The notes: generated from the sequence alone by a model not told the origin. A stretch of 64,000 bases of DNA from Dokdonia sp. (GCA_020630915.1 JAHDIF010000005.1:62434-126433); one strand, 5' to 3'. Positions 34,771 to 44,134 are shown, counted from the first letter of the stretch. Made by a program: numbers and translations.

Positions 34771-36063
34771 ATGAGTACACAAAAATTAGCAACAAAAGCG
34801 TTGCACGCAGGACACGATTACCAATCAAACGGAGGTACCAGGGCAGTACCTATTTACCAAAGTACGGCCTATGTATTTAAAGATGCAGATCATGCGGCAA
34901 ACCTTTTTAACCTCTCAGAGCCAGGGTTTATTTACACCCGTCTCAACAACCCTACAAATGATATTCTTGAGAAGCGCCTTACGGAGATAGAAGGTGGTCT
35001 TGCGGCTGTGGTTACGGCTTCTGGAACGGCAGCAATCAATACAACTTTGCTTACTTTATTAAAAGCTGGAGATCATATCGTTGCTTCTTCTAGCTTATAT
35101 GGAGGAACCTACAATTTATTGAGTGTAACGCTTCCTCGTTTCGGGATTACCACCACATTTGTTGATCCTTCAGATCCTGAGAATTTTCAAAAGGCAGCAC
35201 AGGAAAACACGAGAGCATTTTTTATAGAGTCTCTGGGAAATCCTAAGTTAGATGTATTAGATATTAAGGGTATTTCCGCTTTCGCGAAAGCGTACAAAGT
35301 CCCATTAATTGTAGACAACACCGTGGCAACGCCTGCCTTGCTCAACCCTATCAAGCACGGCGCAAATATTGTAATTCACTCACTCACTAAATACATTAAC
35401 GGAAACGGAACAGCTCTAGGAGGTGTTATTATAGATGCAGGAACCTTTGATTGGAGTAGTGGTAAATTTCCAGAATTTACTGAGCCTTCTCCTGGATACC
35501 ACGGGCTAGTTTACCACGATGCCTTGGCAGAAGCGGCTTTTATCGCAAAGGTGCGTATTGAAGGATTAAGAGATCACGGAGCGGCCTTAAGTCCGTTTAA
35601 CGCTTTCCAAATCTTACAAGGATTAGAAACCCTAGAAATACGAGTAAAGAAACATTCAGAAAACGCACTGGCGCTGGCTCAATGGTTACAAACCAGAGAC
35701 GAAGTTGCTTGGGTAAACTATCCTGGGCTTGAAACAAGTGCTTATAAACATCTAACAGATGTGTACTTGCCAGAAGGACAGAGCGGTATTGTAACCTTTG
35801 GGGTAAAAGGTGGTTTTGAAAGTGCAAAAACGATTGCAAATGAAACACAATTGTTCTCGCTACTGGCTAATATAGGAGATAGTAAATCTTTAATAATTCA
35901 TCCTGCAAGTACAACACACCAGCAGCTCAATGCCCAAGAACAGGAGAGTACAGGGGTTACAAATGATCTGATTAGATTATCTGTAGGACTTGAAGATATA
36001 GAAGATCTTAAGGAAGATCTCGTAGCCGCTTTTGCAAAAGTAGACAAGAGTGTATTAGTGTAA
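34771..36063 (+). CDS. metZ: O-acetylhomoserine sulfhydrylase (Cys/Met metabolism PLP enzyme)
   Basis: 430 aa from ATG 34771 (MSTQKLATKALHAGHDYQSNG); the open frame upstream of it is leader sequence. The Cys/Met-metabolism PLP family is shown by QSTAYVFKDADHAANLF, YTRLNNPTNDILEKRL, ASGTAAINTTLLTLL, the PLP lysine in IVIHSLTKYINGNGTALGG and RLSVGLEDIEDLKEDL. Long members of about 430 aa use O-acetylhomoserine and sulfide. An iterated palindrome encodes SAFAKAY at 35278-35291. Expression is governed by the upstream riboswitch. The exact symbol (metY/metZ) is interchangeable. Confidence 0.92.
   Translation: MSTQKLATKALHAGHDYQSNGGTRAVPIYQSTAYVFKDADHAANLFNLSEPGFIYTRLNNPTNDILEKRLTEIEGGLAAVVTASGTAAINTTLLTLLKAGDHIVASSSLYGGTYNLLSVTLPRFGITTTFVDPSDPENFQKAAQENTRAFFIESLGNPKLDVLDIKGISAFAKAYKVPLIVDNTVATPALLNPIKHGANIVIHSLTKYINGNGTALGGVIIDAGTFDWSSGKFPEFTEPSPGYHGLVYHDALAEAAFIAKVRIEGLRDHGAALSPFNAFQILQGLETLEIRVKKHSENALALAQWLQTRDEVAWVNYPGLETSAYKHLTDVYLPEGQSGIVTFGVKGGFESAKTIANETQLFSLLANIGDSKSLIIHPASTTHQQLNAQEQESTGVTNDLIRLSVGLEDIEDLKEDLVAAFAKVDKSVLV
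35278..35291. repeat. Iterated palindrome inside metZ
   Basis: Perfect GCTTTCGCGAAAGC within codons, read in the frame GCT TTC GCG AAA GCG (AFAKA). Confidence 0.9.
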
Positions 36064-36072
36064 ATCTTAGTT

Positions 36073-36117
36073 AAGGTGGTGGGGACTGCTTTTTTATATA
36101 GGGTTCCCACCTTTTTT
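36073..36117 (+). terminator. Intra-operon terminator between metZ and metX
   Basis: AAGGTGG-T-GGGGAC (36073-36086) pairs with GTTCCCACCTT (36103-36112) and is followed by a T run ending 12 bp before the metX start codon. It should lower downstream expression. Confidence 0.7.
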
Positions 36118-36128
36118 AAAATATTTCT

Positions 36129-37103
36129 ATGGTACTAAGGAAATTTCAAATTTCAAATTTTAAGACCCATACAGGGTACTCTTGTAAGCTGGATGTTACC
36201 TATCAATTATTTGGTTTACCATTGGGTACGGCTCCTGTTGTTCTGATAAATCACGCCTTAACAGGTAATTCTACCGTTGCAGGAGAAAACGGGTGGTGGA
36301 ATCATCTTATTGGTAAAGGGAAAGCCATAGATTTAAATGATGTTACGGTACTCGCAATAGATATTCCGGGTAATGGTTTTTATAATAGTAATCTTATTGA
36401 GGATTACAAGCAGTTCAACAATAGTGATATCGCTCGGGTACAGAAAGAAGTTATAGACTATTTAAATATTGAGCGTCTTTTTGCTGTGATAGGAGGTTCA
36501 TTAGGAGGACAAATCGCATGGGAACTAGCAGTTCAACATCCTGATTTTATAGAGCACTTAATCCCGATCGCATCAGACTGGAAATCTACAGATTGGGTAA
36601 TTGCTCAATGTCATATTCAAGACCAGCTGCTTGCTAATTCAAGGAAACCTATAGAAGATGCTCGTAAGCATGCCATGACGTTTTATCGCACCCCAGCATC
36701 TTTCAAACAAAAATTTGATCGCACTTTTAAAGAAAAAAATCTATATAATATACAAAGCTGGCTCAATCATCATGGAGGTAGGCTGTCGCAACGTTTTGAT
36801 CTCGAATCTTATAAGCTGATGAATTGGCTACTACTAAGTGCAGATGTAACGAAGGGTTCTCAAACTTTTAAGGAAGTCGTAAAACCTATAAAGGCATACA
36901 TACATCTTATCGCGATAGATACAGATGGACTTTTTCTAGCAAGCGAAGTTTACCAGACCTATGTAGCCTTAAAAGAGATTGATAAAAATACCAGCTATCA
37001 CGAAGTCACGAGTATTCACGGTCACGATGCTTTTTTAATAGAATATGACCAACTCTCGACCATCATACAACCCATTTTCCAGAAACAATTATGTCACAAT
37101 TAA
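36129..37103 (+). CDS. metX: Homoserine O-acetyltransferase-like alpha/beta hydrolase
   Basis: 324 aa alpha/beta-hydrolase fold. VLINHALTGNSTVAGENGWWNHLIG matches the MetX oxyanion region, the nucleophile elbow is VIGGSLGGQIAWELA, Asp/His are supplied by AIDTDGLF and SIHGHDAFLIEYDQL. It acetylates homoserine for the sulfhydrylase encoded just upstream; it is shorter than classical MetX (about 370 aa). It overlaps hom by 13 bp, so the two are co-translated. Confidence 0.85.
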   Translation: MVLRKFQISNFKTHTGYSCKLDVTYQLFGLPLGTAPVVLINHALTGNSTVAGENGWWNHLIGKGKAIDLNDVTVLAIDIPGNGFYNSNLIEDYKQFNNSDIARVQKEVIDYLNIERLFAVIGGSLGGQIAWELAVQHPDFIEHLIPIASDWKSTDWVIAQCHIQDQLLANSRKPIEDARKHAMTFYRTPASFKQKFDRTFKEKNLYNIQSWLNHHGGRLSQRFDLESYKLMNWLLLSADVTKGSQTFKEVVKPIKAYIHLIAIDTDGLFLASEVYQTYVALKEIDKNTSYHEVTSIHGHDAFLIEYDQLSTIIQPIFQKQLCHN

Positions 37104-38143
37104 ATATAGCCATCTTTGGTATTGGTAACGTAGGGAGCACCCTCTTACAACAAATACAAGCATTTAACGAAAAGTCTAGTATGACAAAACTTAATGTTTT
37201 TGCCATTGCAAATTCTACGCTTGCGTTATTTAGGGATAATGCGATAAAGGGTTGGAGTGCAAACTTTAAAACTCAATCACACCCCTACGAATTAGAGGAT
37301 ATTTTCGCTTTCGCGAAAGAGCACTCCTATCAAAACCTCATAGCTGTAGACGTAACAGCTAGTGCAAATTTTGTAGAAAACTATCTAAGCCTTATTGAAA
37401 ATGGGTTTCACATAGTAACAGCAAATAAAATAGCAAATACGCTATCGTATGATTTTTATCGAGAGCTTAGGGAAGCACTTGAGGAAAACAATAAAAAATT
37501 CTTGTATGAAACAAATGTGGGTGCAGGATTACCTGTAATAGAGACTATTAAAAATTTATTTGAGAGTGGGGAGGAAATCCAAAAGATTCGCGGAGTATTT
37601 TCGGGTAGTTTAAGCTACTTATTTAACACCTTTTCATCAGAAGATAAGAGCTTTTCAGAAATCTTATTAGAAGCAGATGCTTTGGGTCTTACGGAGCCAG
37701 ATGCTCGTGAGGACCTTTCCGGAAAAGATGTCGCTCGTAAGTTATTAATCTTAGGAAGAGAAGTAGGTCTTACTAAGGAGTTTCAAGATGTGAAAATTCA
37801 ATCATTAGTTCCTAAGGAGTTAAATGGAACGACTACGTTGCCTCAATTTCGCGAAAGCGTGAAAACCCTCGATTCCATTTTTGCTAAGAGTAAGTCTAAC
37901 CTTGGAAATAACGAGGTGTTACGACACGTTGGAGAGCTCAATTTGCAAACCAACGAACTCGAAGTAAAACTTGTGCAGGAGTCAAAATACACAGCATTGG
38001 GACAAACTAGAGGAGCAGATGCTGTTTTTGAGATTTATACAGAATCATATGGTGATCAACCACTAGTGATTCAAGGAGCGGGTGCTGGTAAAGCCGTTAC
38101 AGCTAGAGGGGTGCTAAGTGATATTTTAAAAATTGCAAACTAG
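37091..38143 (+). CDS. hom: Homoserine dehydrogenase
   Basis: 350 aa. N-terminal Rossmann fold NIAIFGIGNVGSTLLQQI, NADP region IVTANKIANTLSYDF, and the catalytic domain KFLYETNVGAGLPVIETIKNL, GVFSGSLSYLFNTF, ADALGLTEPDAREDLSGKDVARKLLILGRE. No ACT domain is attached. It reduces aspartate semialdehyde to homoserine, the precursor used by MetX and MetZ. Two palindrome-derived segments are translated: FAFAKEHS at 37307 and QFRESVKT at 37847. Confidence 0.94.
   Translation: MSQLNIAIFGIGNVGSTLLQQIQAFNEKSSMTKLNVFAIANSTLALFRDNAIKGWSANFKTQSHPYELEDIFAFAKEHSYQNLIAVDVTASANFVENYLSLIENGFHIVTANKIANTLSYDFYRELREALEENNKKFLYETNVGAGLPVIETIKNLFESGEEIQKIRGVFSGSLSYLFNTFSSEDKSFSEILLEADALGLTEPDAREDLSGKDVARKLLILGREVGLTKEFQDVKIQSLVPKELNGTTTLPQFRESVKTLDSIFAKSKSNLGNNEVLRHVGELNLQTNELEVKLVQESKYTALGQTRGADAVFEIYTESYGDQPLVIQGAGAGKAVTARGVLSDILKIAN
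37307..37320. repeat. Iterated palindrome variant inside hom
   Basis: GCTTTCGCGAAAGA, 13 of 14 bases, coding for AFAKE. A second, weaker copy (AATTTCGCGAAAGC) lies at 37846-37859. Confidence 0.75.
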
Positions 38144-38220
38144 CTCTAGTAGCTAAGTAAACTTTGGTACATAGGTTTTTTGTAAAACGTTACATTTTTC
38201 ACCAAAAATTGTTAGATAGC

Positions 38221-39885
38221 TTAGGCTTGTTGGCTTTTTAATTTTTCACGTAAGTATACAAAACTCTCATCTACTGTGTTAAAGATATCTTCTTCCGGAA
38301 CAAGATCGGGTATAATATCTACAGCTACGAGCATGTCCTTGGGTTGTTCTTTGAGGCCTATAAACATAACTTCTACTCCTTGTTGTTCAAGATCAAAAAC
38401 AATGTCTTCTAGAGTGTATAAACCAGATTGATCTATATATGGCACGCGGTCCATTCTAAATATTACGGCTTTTACGTCTTTGGGTAAGGTTTTTATTTGA
38501 TCTTTAAAATATGAGGTAAACCCGAAGAATAAAGGGCCATATAAATGCTTGATTATGACCTTGTCTTTGTAGGCTTCATAAAATTCTATTTCATCTTGCC
38601 ACGGTTTGTCGCCATCCATTTCCATCACGTTTCCTACTTCTAAGCCTTGTTCACTAAGGTCTCCAGACTTTTTCATAAACAACAAGCAAGCAAGCGCAAC
38701 ACCTATACCTACAGCCTGAATTAAGCTTCCAAAAGTGGTCATTAATAGAACTAAAATTAAAATGATAGCATCAGCTCTTGGTACTTTTACTAGATGTTTT
38801 AATCCTTTAAAATCGATAATTTTAAAACCGATTGGTATAAGTAACCCAGCTAGTACACACAATGGAATATGCGCAGCTAACTTTCCGAGTCCAAGTAATA
38901 CGGTTAGTAAAAATAGACCGTGAATTATTCCAGATACTCTTGTTTTTCCTCCTGCATTAATATTTACAACGGTTCCTTTTGTTGCTCCGGCACCTGGTAT
39001 GCCTCCTATAGCTGCAGCGAGCATATTACCTATTCCTTGACCTATAAGTTCGCGATTACTGTTGTGTTTTGTCTTAGTCATATTGTCTGCAATCACAGAA
39101 GTAAGTAAAGAGTCAATACTGCCTAAAACCGCTAGAACAATGGCATACTCAATGATAGTTCCAAAAGCGGCGGAGTCTATTTCTAATAACCCACCTAATT
39201 GTAGTGAAGGAAGTCCTGATGGTATTTCGCCTATGAGCGGCACATCCATTTTAGTAAAATATGCTACTAAGGAAGCTACTATGAGTGCGACTAGCGCACT
39301 TGGAATTGCTTTTGTGATTTTTGGGAATAAGTAATATACCGCAATGGTTATGCCTCCTAATAAGAGTGCGTTAAGGTTAGCTCCTGTAAAGAGATCTGGT
39401 AAATTCTGAACAACGGCTATAGTAGATTTTGATGAGGGGAGCCCTGCAAAAGGAAAAAGTTGAAGTATTACAATAATAAGTCCTACGCCACTCATAAATC
39501 CTGAGATTACTGGATAGGGAAAATACTTAACGTAACTAGCAATATTTAAAAATCCAAAAACGACTTGTAATAAACCACCCAACAAAAAAGTAGCGACAAT
39601 AATGGGCATCGCGTTTTCCATTGTGCCATTTAAACTTATGGCTGCAGCCACTAATGTCGCAGAGACGACTGTCATAGGTCCAGTAGGACCACTCGCTTGG
39701 GTTTCTGTGCCTCCAAAAAGTGCGGCAAAAATACCCACAGCGATAGCACCATAAAGTCCTGCTGTAGCTCCCATGCCTGACTGAACGCCAAATGCTAGGG
39801 CTAGTGGTAATGCCACCACTCCAGCAACTAATCCTCCAGTAAAATCTCCTTTAAAATTTTTGAAATCGTAAAATTTAGAAAGCAT
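38221..39885 (-). CDS. SulP-family anion transporter with STAS domain
   Basis: 554 aa. About ten to twelve membrane segments cover residues 15-405, beginning FTGGLVAGVVALPLALAFGVQSGM and including QASGPTGPMTVVSATL, the conserved SulP substrate region, and GIPGAGATKGTVVNINAGGKTRVSGI. A C-terminal STAS domain (about 435-545: KVIIKHLYGPLFFGFTSYF, AVIFRMDRVPYIDQSGLYTLEDIV) follows. Substrates of SulP include sulfate, bicarbonate and chloride; the neighbouring cysteine/methionine genes favour sulfate, but bicarbonate cannot be excluded. Confidence 0.9.
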   Translation of the reverse strand: MLSKFYDFKNFKGDFTGGLVAGVVALPLALAFGVQSGMGATAGLYGAIAVGIFAALFGGTETQASGPTGPMTVVSATLVAAAISLNGTMENAMPIIVATFLLGGLLQVVFGFLNIASYVKYFPYPVISGFMSGVGLIIVILQLFPFAGLPSSKSTIAVVQNLPDLFTGANLNALLLGGITIAVYYLFPKITKAIPSALVALIVASLVAYFTKMDVPLIGEIPSGLPSLQLGGLLEIDSAAFGTIIEYAIVLAVLGSIDSLLTSVIADNMTKTKHNSNRELIGQGIGNMLAAAIGGIPGAGATKGTVVNINAGGKTRVSGIIHGLFLLTVLLGLGKLAAHIPLCVLAGLLIPIGFKIIDFKGLKHLVKVPRADAIILILVLLMTTFGSLIQAVGIGVALACLLFMKKSGDLSEQGLEVGNVMEMDGDKPWQDEIEFYEAYKDKVIIKHLYGPLFFGFTSYFKDQIKTLPKDVKAVIFRMDRVPYIDQSGLYTLEDIVFDLEQQGVEVMFIGLKEQPKDMLVAVDIIPDLVPEEDIFNTVDESFVYLREKLKSQQA

Positions 39886-39929
39886 ATGTAGATTTATTTA
39901 TAATATTCGAATAGTAGCTAAGATAAGAA

Positions 39930-42179
39930 TCACTCTGCAATTAATACAGAAGCTGTTTTCTTATCGAAGAGGGTAGCCAATTCTCTTCCATAATCTATAA
40001 AGGCAATAGTCTCGTCTGTTCGTGCTAATTTAATCTTGTCAAAAATAATTAGTGATTCACCATTACTCTCTAAATGAAAAATTTGCTTGTTTTCGAAAAA
40101 ACGAATCACCTCATCCGTAAAAAAAGATCGAACCTCAGATTCATTATTACCCATAAGAAGGAACTTCTTAGAAAAATCTGGGTACATCTCAAAGTCAATA
40201 TCTTTATACCCTGTAAAGGCCATAACCCTATCAAATAATTTTTCTAGTACACCTTCTTTTTCTAGGGTAAAAACAGGAATCTTTTTATTCAACTTAAGGA
40301 CCATTAATGTGGTATTAAAGGTTTCTGCGGTAAAGGCTTGCCCTTCATTGTAGGTCACATCTGCAATTTCCCAAGACACATCTATCTCGTCAAAATTGCC
40401 TTTGAGGCAATTATATTTACGTTCGATAGGTCTAATTTCGAAGAAGTGGAACCTCTTTAAGTAATTTGTATTCCAGTCTACTTTACTTGAGTATAAATAG
40501 TCTTTTTCAGTAGCGAGATTTCTTAAACGTTTTTGCCTCTGAGACAATTTCGTCTGAGAGCCAGTTAGACTAATTTTTAAGGCCTTGTTATAGGTAGATG
40601 AAGAAACATGAGAATCAAGCCCGGTAATATTTACCTTCGCGCCGGTATCTCTTTGCGTCTTTAGAAATTCTACAAGATAGTCCATATAAGTCATCCCTAC
40701 GAGTCTAGTTTCTGATAAATCGATATTTACATCTGCTCCAGATGGGATTTGAGCTACTAATTTGTCTATCCTTATAATTCCTAAGAAGTTGGCTATTCCT
40801 CTGATCTTTAAATCAAAAGTGCCATCTGGGCGTTCTATTAATTTAGTACGTGATTTATAAACCATTCTAAAAAATTGAGGGATGGACACACGTGCTAATA
40901 ACATATGAGTGACTAAAGCGAGCAATAACCCACCAAGTAAACCAATCAATAGATTAGTATATAGTGTTAAAATCATTGTGGCTATAAAAAAAACGAGCTG
41001 TTCTGTTCCTTGATTGTAAACTTGTTTAAAGACTGATGGTGAAGCCAGTTTAAATCCAGTATATACAAGTAATATGGCAAAGGCGCAAAGAGGTACTTGT
41101 CTCATTATAGGACTCAAGACTACTATAAAAAGTAATAATAAAAGTCCTTGGTACATATTGGACCATTTTGTCTTGGCCCCATTATGAATATTTACAGTAC
41201 TTCTTATAATTACAGCTATTATGGGTAATCCTCCAATCATACCCGCAACCATCGTACTCAAACCAATACCAGTCAAATCCTTATTTAAGTCTGTTTTTCT
41301 TCTGTATGGGTCAATCTTGTCTACGGCTTTTGCAATAGCTAATGATTCAATACTTGTAATGATCAAAAGGGAAAAAACTGTTGTCCAAAACTCCAGCGTA
41401 TTAATTTTACTAAAGTTAGGATGCATTATGGAGTCCGTAATAGTATCGGGAATATCTAATAGCAAATGAGGGCCTACTTCGTATGCTTTCCCAAATAGTG
41501 ACAGCGTTTGTTGATCAAAGAAATTAAAGGCATATACAAATGGAATCGAAAGTGCTATCACCCACATAGGTGCCGGTAATAGATGAAAGAATCGATTGCT
41601 TATTTTAGAATGAAACAGTAATAAAAGTAATCCTGCTAGGGCAATAACTACCACGAACGGGTTTGCTTGCGGGAGAAATAAAACCGCATCGATAAGGTTT
41701 TGTATAATGCTTGGACTCTCACTATGAGTGCCTAGAGCGACATGAATTTGTTTGGCAAAAATGATAATCCCTATTGCTGCAAGAATACCGTGTATCACAG
41801 AACTGTGAAAAATATCTGCTAATCTCCCTAATTTAAGTAATCCCAATATTGTCTGTAAGGCACCAGAAACAACCACGGCTGCGAGAACATAATTAAAAGC
41901 TTGGCCAGAGCCGTCATCCATTAAGGTAATTCCTAACAGAATGACTCCTATAACTCCTTTTGCAGGACCGTTTACAGAAATATGCCCACCTCTATAGAGG
42001 GTAGTTACTACGCCTCCAATAATTGCCGAAAAGATACCAGACATTGCAGGTGCCCCAGCGGCTAAAGCGATACCCAAGGAAAGGGGTAAAGCAATAAGTG
42101 CTACACTAATGGCTGCAATTAAGTCGCTTTGCCAATTTTCAACTAATCCCTGAAATCCTTTTTTGGGTGAATTTTCCAT
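39930..42179 (-). CDS. Long SulP-family transporter with extra C-terminal domain
   Basis: 749 aa. Residues 15-430 are the SulP membrane core (LIAAISVALIALPLSLGIALAAGAPAMSGIFSAI, SVNGPAKGVIGVILLG, GGLPIIAVIIRSTVNIHNGAKTKWSNM). A STAS-like segment follows (about 455-540: GADVNIDLSETRLVGMTYMDYLVEFL). The last 190 residues form an extra domain (HFFEIRPIERKYNCLKGNFDEIDVSWEIADV onward) that I do not recognise. It lies 44 bp upstream of the first SulP gene on the same strand, so the two are probably co-transcribed. Confidence 0.88.
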   Translation of the reverse strand: MENSPKKGFQGLVENWQSDLIAAISVALIALPLSLGIALAAGAPAMSGIFSAIIGGVVTTLYRGGHISVNGPAKGVIGVILLGITLMDDGSGQAFNYVLAAVVVSGALQTILGLLKLGRLADIFHSSVIHGILAAIGIIIFAKQIHVALGTHSESPSIIQNLIDAVLFLPQANPFVVVIALAGLLLLLFHSKISNRFFHLLPAPMWVIALSIPFVYAFNFFDQQTLSLFGKAYEVGPHLLLDIPDTITDSIMHPNFSKINTLEFWTTVFSLLIITSIESLAIAKAVDKIDPYRRKTDLNKDLTGIGLSTMVAGMIGGLPIIAVIIRSTVNIHNGAKTKWSNMYQGLLLLLFIVVLSPIMRQVPLCAFAILLVYTGFKLASPSVFKQVYNQGTEQLVFFIATMILTLYTNLLIGLLGGLLLALVTHMLLARVSIPQFFRMVYKSRTKLIERPDGTFDLKIRGIANFLGIIRIDKLVAQIPSGADVNIDLSETRLVGMTYMDYLVEFLKTQRDTGAKVNITGLDSHVSSSTYNKALKISLTGSQTKLSQRQKRLRNLATEKDYLYSSKVDWNTNYLKRFHFFEIRPIERKYNCLKGNFDEIDVSWEIADVTYNEGQAFTAETFNTTLMVLKLNKKIPVFTLEKEGVLEKLFDRVMAFTGYKDIDFEMYPDFSKKFLLMGNNESEVRSFFTDEVIRFFENKQIFHLESNGESLIIFDKIKLARTDETIAFIDYGRELATLFDKKTASVLIAE

Positions 42180-42404
42180 GTATTTGAGTATCCTAAAGTA
42201 TGTATTTAGTAGCGCAAATCATCTAAAATAGTAATTATTTGGAATTATAAAGGGGAGTTAGTGTTCTTATTATGAAAACAGGCCTTATTATCTGGCCGTA
42301 TTTCCATTAAACGAACTTTTACTAATACTAATCTAAGACTTGTTTTAACTTATGGGTTTGCCCAATATTAAAAAATCTTTGAACACTGTATAATCTTGCA
42401 ATAA
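42180..42404. other. Upstream region of the SulP pair
   Basis: 225 bp with no ORF. It should hold the promoter of the minus-strand SulP genes; TATTTTAG on the minus strand (42219-42226) is a weak -7 candidate. Confidence 0.3.
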
Positions 42405-42434
42405 AAAAGGCCATCAAATTAAGGACGGCCTTTT
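42405..42434. terminator. Terminator downstream of pruA
   Basis: AAAAGGCC (42405-42412) pairs with GGCCTTTT (42427-42434) around 14 nt; T tracts exist on both strands. On the minus strand it follows pruA and the composite repeat. Confidence 0.65.
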
Positions 42435-42437
42435 AAT

Positions 42438-42500
42438 GCTTTCGCGAAATCGAGCGTGCGAGATTCACGACGATTAGGAGAGTGCAACGGTAAAGCATAT
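42438..42500. repeat. 63-bp composite element, copy 2
   Basis: GCTTTCGCGAAA, 42 bp (42450-42491), then AAAGCATAT. The insert is 38/42 identical to copy 1. The ends differ from copy 1 in a compensating way: ATGCTTT pairs with AAAGCAT here, ACGCTTT with AAAGCGT there. Confidence 0.85.
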
Positions 42501-42505
42501 ATGTA

Positions 42506-44134
42506 CTACTCTCCTAAGAAAGGATATCTATAATCTGTAGGCGTTACAAAGGTTTCTTTGATCATACGCGGGCTTACCCAGCGCAATAAGTTAAGAGCAC
42601 TTCCTGCCTTATCATTGGTTCCAGAGGCACGTGCCCCGCCAAAAGGTTGTTGCCCTACAACTGCACCCGTAGGTTTGTCGTTTATGTAAAAGTTACCCGC
42701 AGCGTTTTGTAAAGCTTTGGTAGCTTCTTGTACTGCATAACGATCTGTACTTAGTACAGCACCTGTAAGTGCATACTCGCTAGTCTCATCTACCAGTTTG
42801 AGTGTTTTGCTCCAGTCTTGATCCTCATAAACAAATACGGTCATCACAGGGCCAAAAAGCTCTGTACACATCGTAGTATATTTAGGATCTGAGGTTACGA
42901 TCACTGTAGGTTCTATAAAGTATCCCTTAGACTTATCATGCCCTCCACCTACAATAATCTCTGCATTAGAATCTTCTTTAGCTTGATCAATAAATTTGGC
43001 AAGTTTGTCAAAAGAGCCTTCGTGTATCACGGCAGTGATAAAATTGCTCATATCTTCTGGTGATCCCATCTTAAAAGAGTTTACATCTTTAATCACAGAA
43101 GCTTTTACATCTTCCCAGATAGAAACCGGAACATACGCACGACTTGCCGCACTACATTTCTGTCCTTGAAATTCAAAAGCACCACGAGAGATTGCTGTTG
43201 CCACCTGCTGTGCAGGAGCACTAGGATGTGCTATGATAAAATCTTTACCACCTGTCTCTCCTACAATACGTGGGTAGGTCTTGTAGTTATGTATATTCTC
43301 ACCTATCTTTTTCCATAGGTCTTTAAATACGTGGGTAGAACCTGTAAAGTGCAGTCCAGAAAAATCCGGGCTTGCAAGACAGGTATCTGTAATCATCACA
43401 GGATCTCCGTGTATCACCTGGATTACGCCATCTGGCACACCCGCCTCACGGAAAATATCAAGAATGATCTTTGCAGAAAGCATCTGGCTATCAGACGGTT
43501 TCCAAACCACAACGTTGCCCATAAGGGCACAAGAAGCGGGAAGGTTTGCTGCAATTGCTGTAAAGTTAAAAGGAGTAATCGCATAGATAAAACCTTCTAA
43601 GGGTCTGTATTCTAATCTGTTCCAAGCACCAGAAGTACTTTCTGGTTGCTCGTTATAGATATCTGTCATAAACTGTACGTTAAAACGTAAGAAGTCTATG
43701 AGCTCACAAGCTGCATCAATTTCGGCTTGGTGTACTGTTTTAGACTGCGCGATCATTGTTGCCGCATTAATCTTTGCTCTGTAAGGACCCGCAATAAGCT
43801 CTGCAGCTTTTAAGAAAATCCCTGCGCGTTGCTCCCAAGGAAGCTCTGCCCACTCTGTACGAGCTGCTAGCGCTCCGGCAATGGCTTCGTCTACATGAGA
43901 TTTTTCGGCTAGGTGATATTCTCCTACGATATGTTTGTGATCGTGTGGCGGAGACATCGTACGTGTATTTCCTGTGCGCACTTCTTTACCGTTAATGTAC
44001 ATAGGTACTTCGGTGTGTGCATTAAATAATTCTTTATAGGCTGCTGCGACAGCGGCACGTTCTGGAGAACCTGGTGCATACGACTTTACTTCTTCGTTTA
44101 CAGCGATTGGAACTTGAAAAAATCCTTTTCCCAT
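42506..44134 (-). CDS. pruA: L-glutamate gamma-semialdehyde dehydrogenase
   Basis: 542 aa from the ATG at 44134 (MGKGFFQVPIAVNEEVKSYAPGSPER), which is the conserved start; the frame is open for another 51 codons but those run through the promoter and a palindrome. Aldehyde dehydrogenase motifs: ITPFNFTAIAANLP, GLHFTGSTHVFKDLW, the general base in IVGETGGKDFI and the catalytic Cys in FEFQGQKCSAASRAY. It oxidises P5C/glutamate semialdehyde to glutamate in proline catabolism. A proline dehydrogenase gene is not adjacent. Confidence 0.95.
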   Translation of the reverse strand: MGKGFFQVPIAVNEEVKSYAPGSPERAAVAAAYKELFNAHTEVPMYINGKEVRTGNTRTMSPPHDHKHIVGEYHLAEKSHVDEAIAGALAARTEWAELPWEQRAGIFLKAAELIAGPYRAKINAATMIAQSKTVHQAEIDAACELIDFLRFNVQFMTDIYNEQPESTSGAWNRLEYRPLEGFIYAITPFNFTAIAANLPASCALMGNVVVWKPSDSQMLSAKIILDIFREAGVPDGVIQVIHGDPVMITDTCLASPDFSGLHFTGSTHVFKDLWKKIGENIHNYKTYPRIVGETGGKDFIIAHPSAPAQQVATAISRGAFEFQGQKCSAASRAYVPVSIWEDVKASVIKDVNSFKMGSPEDMSNFITAVIHEGSFDKLAKFIDQAKEDSNAEIIVGGGHDKSKGYFIEPTVIVTSDPKYTTMCTELFGPVMTVFVYEDQDWSKTLKLVDETSEYALTGAVLSTDRYAVQEATKALQNAAGNFYINDKPTGAVVGQQPFGGARASGTNDKAGSALNLLRWVSPRMIKETFVTPTDYRYPFLGE

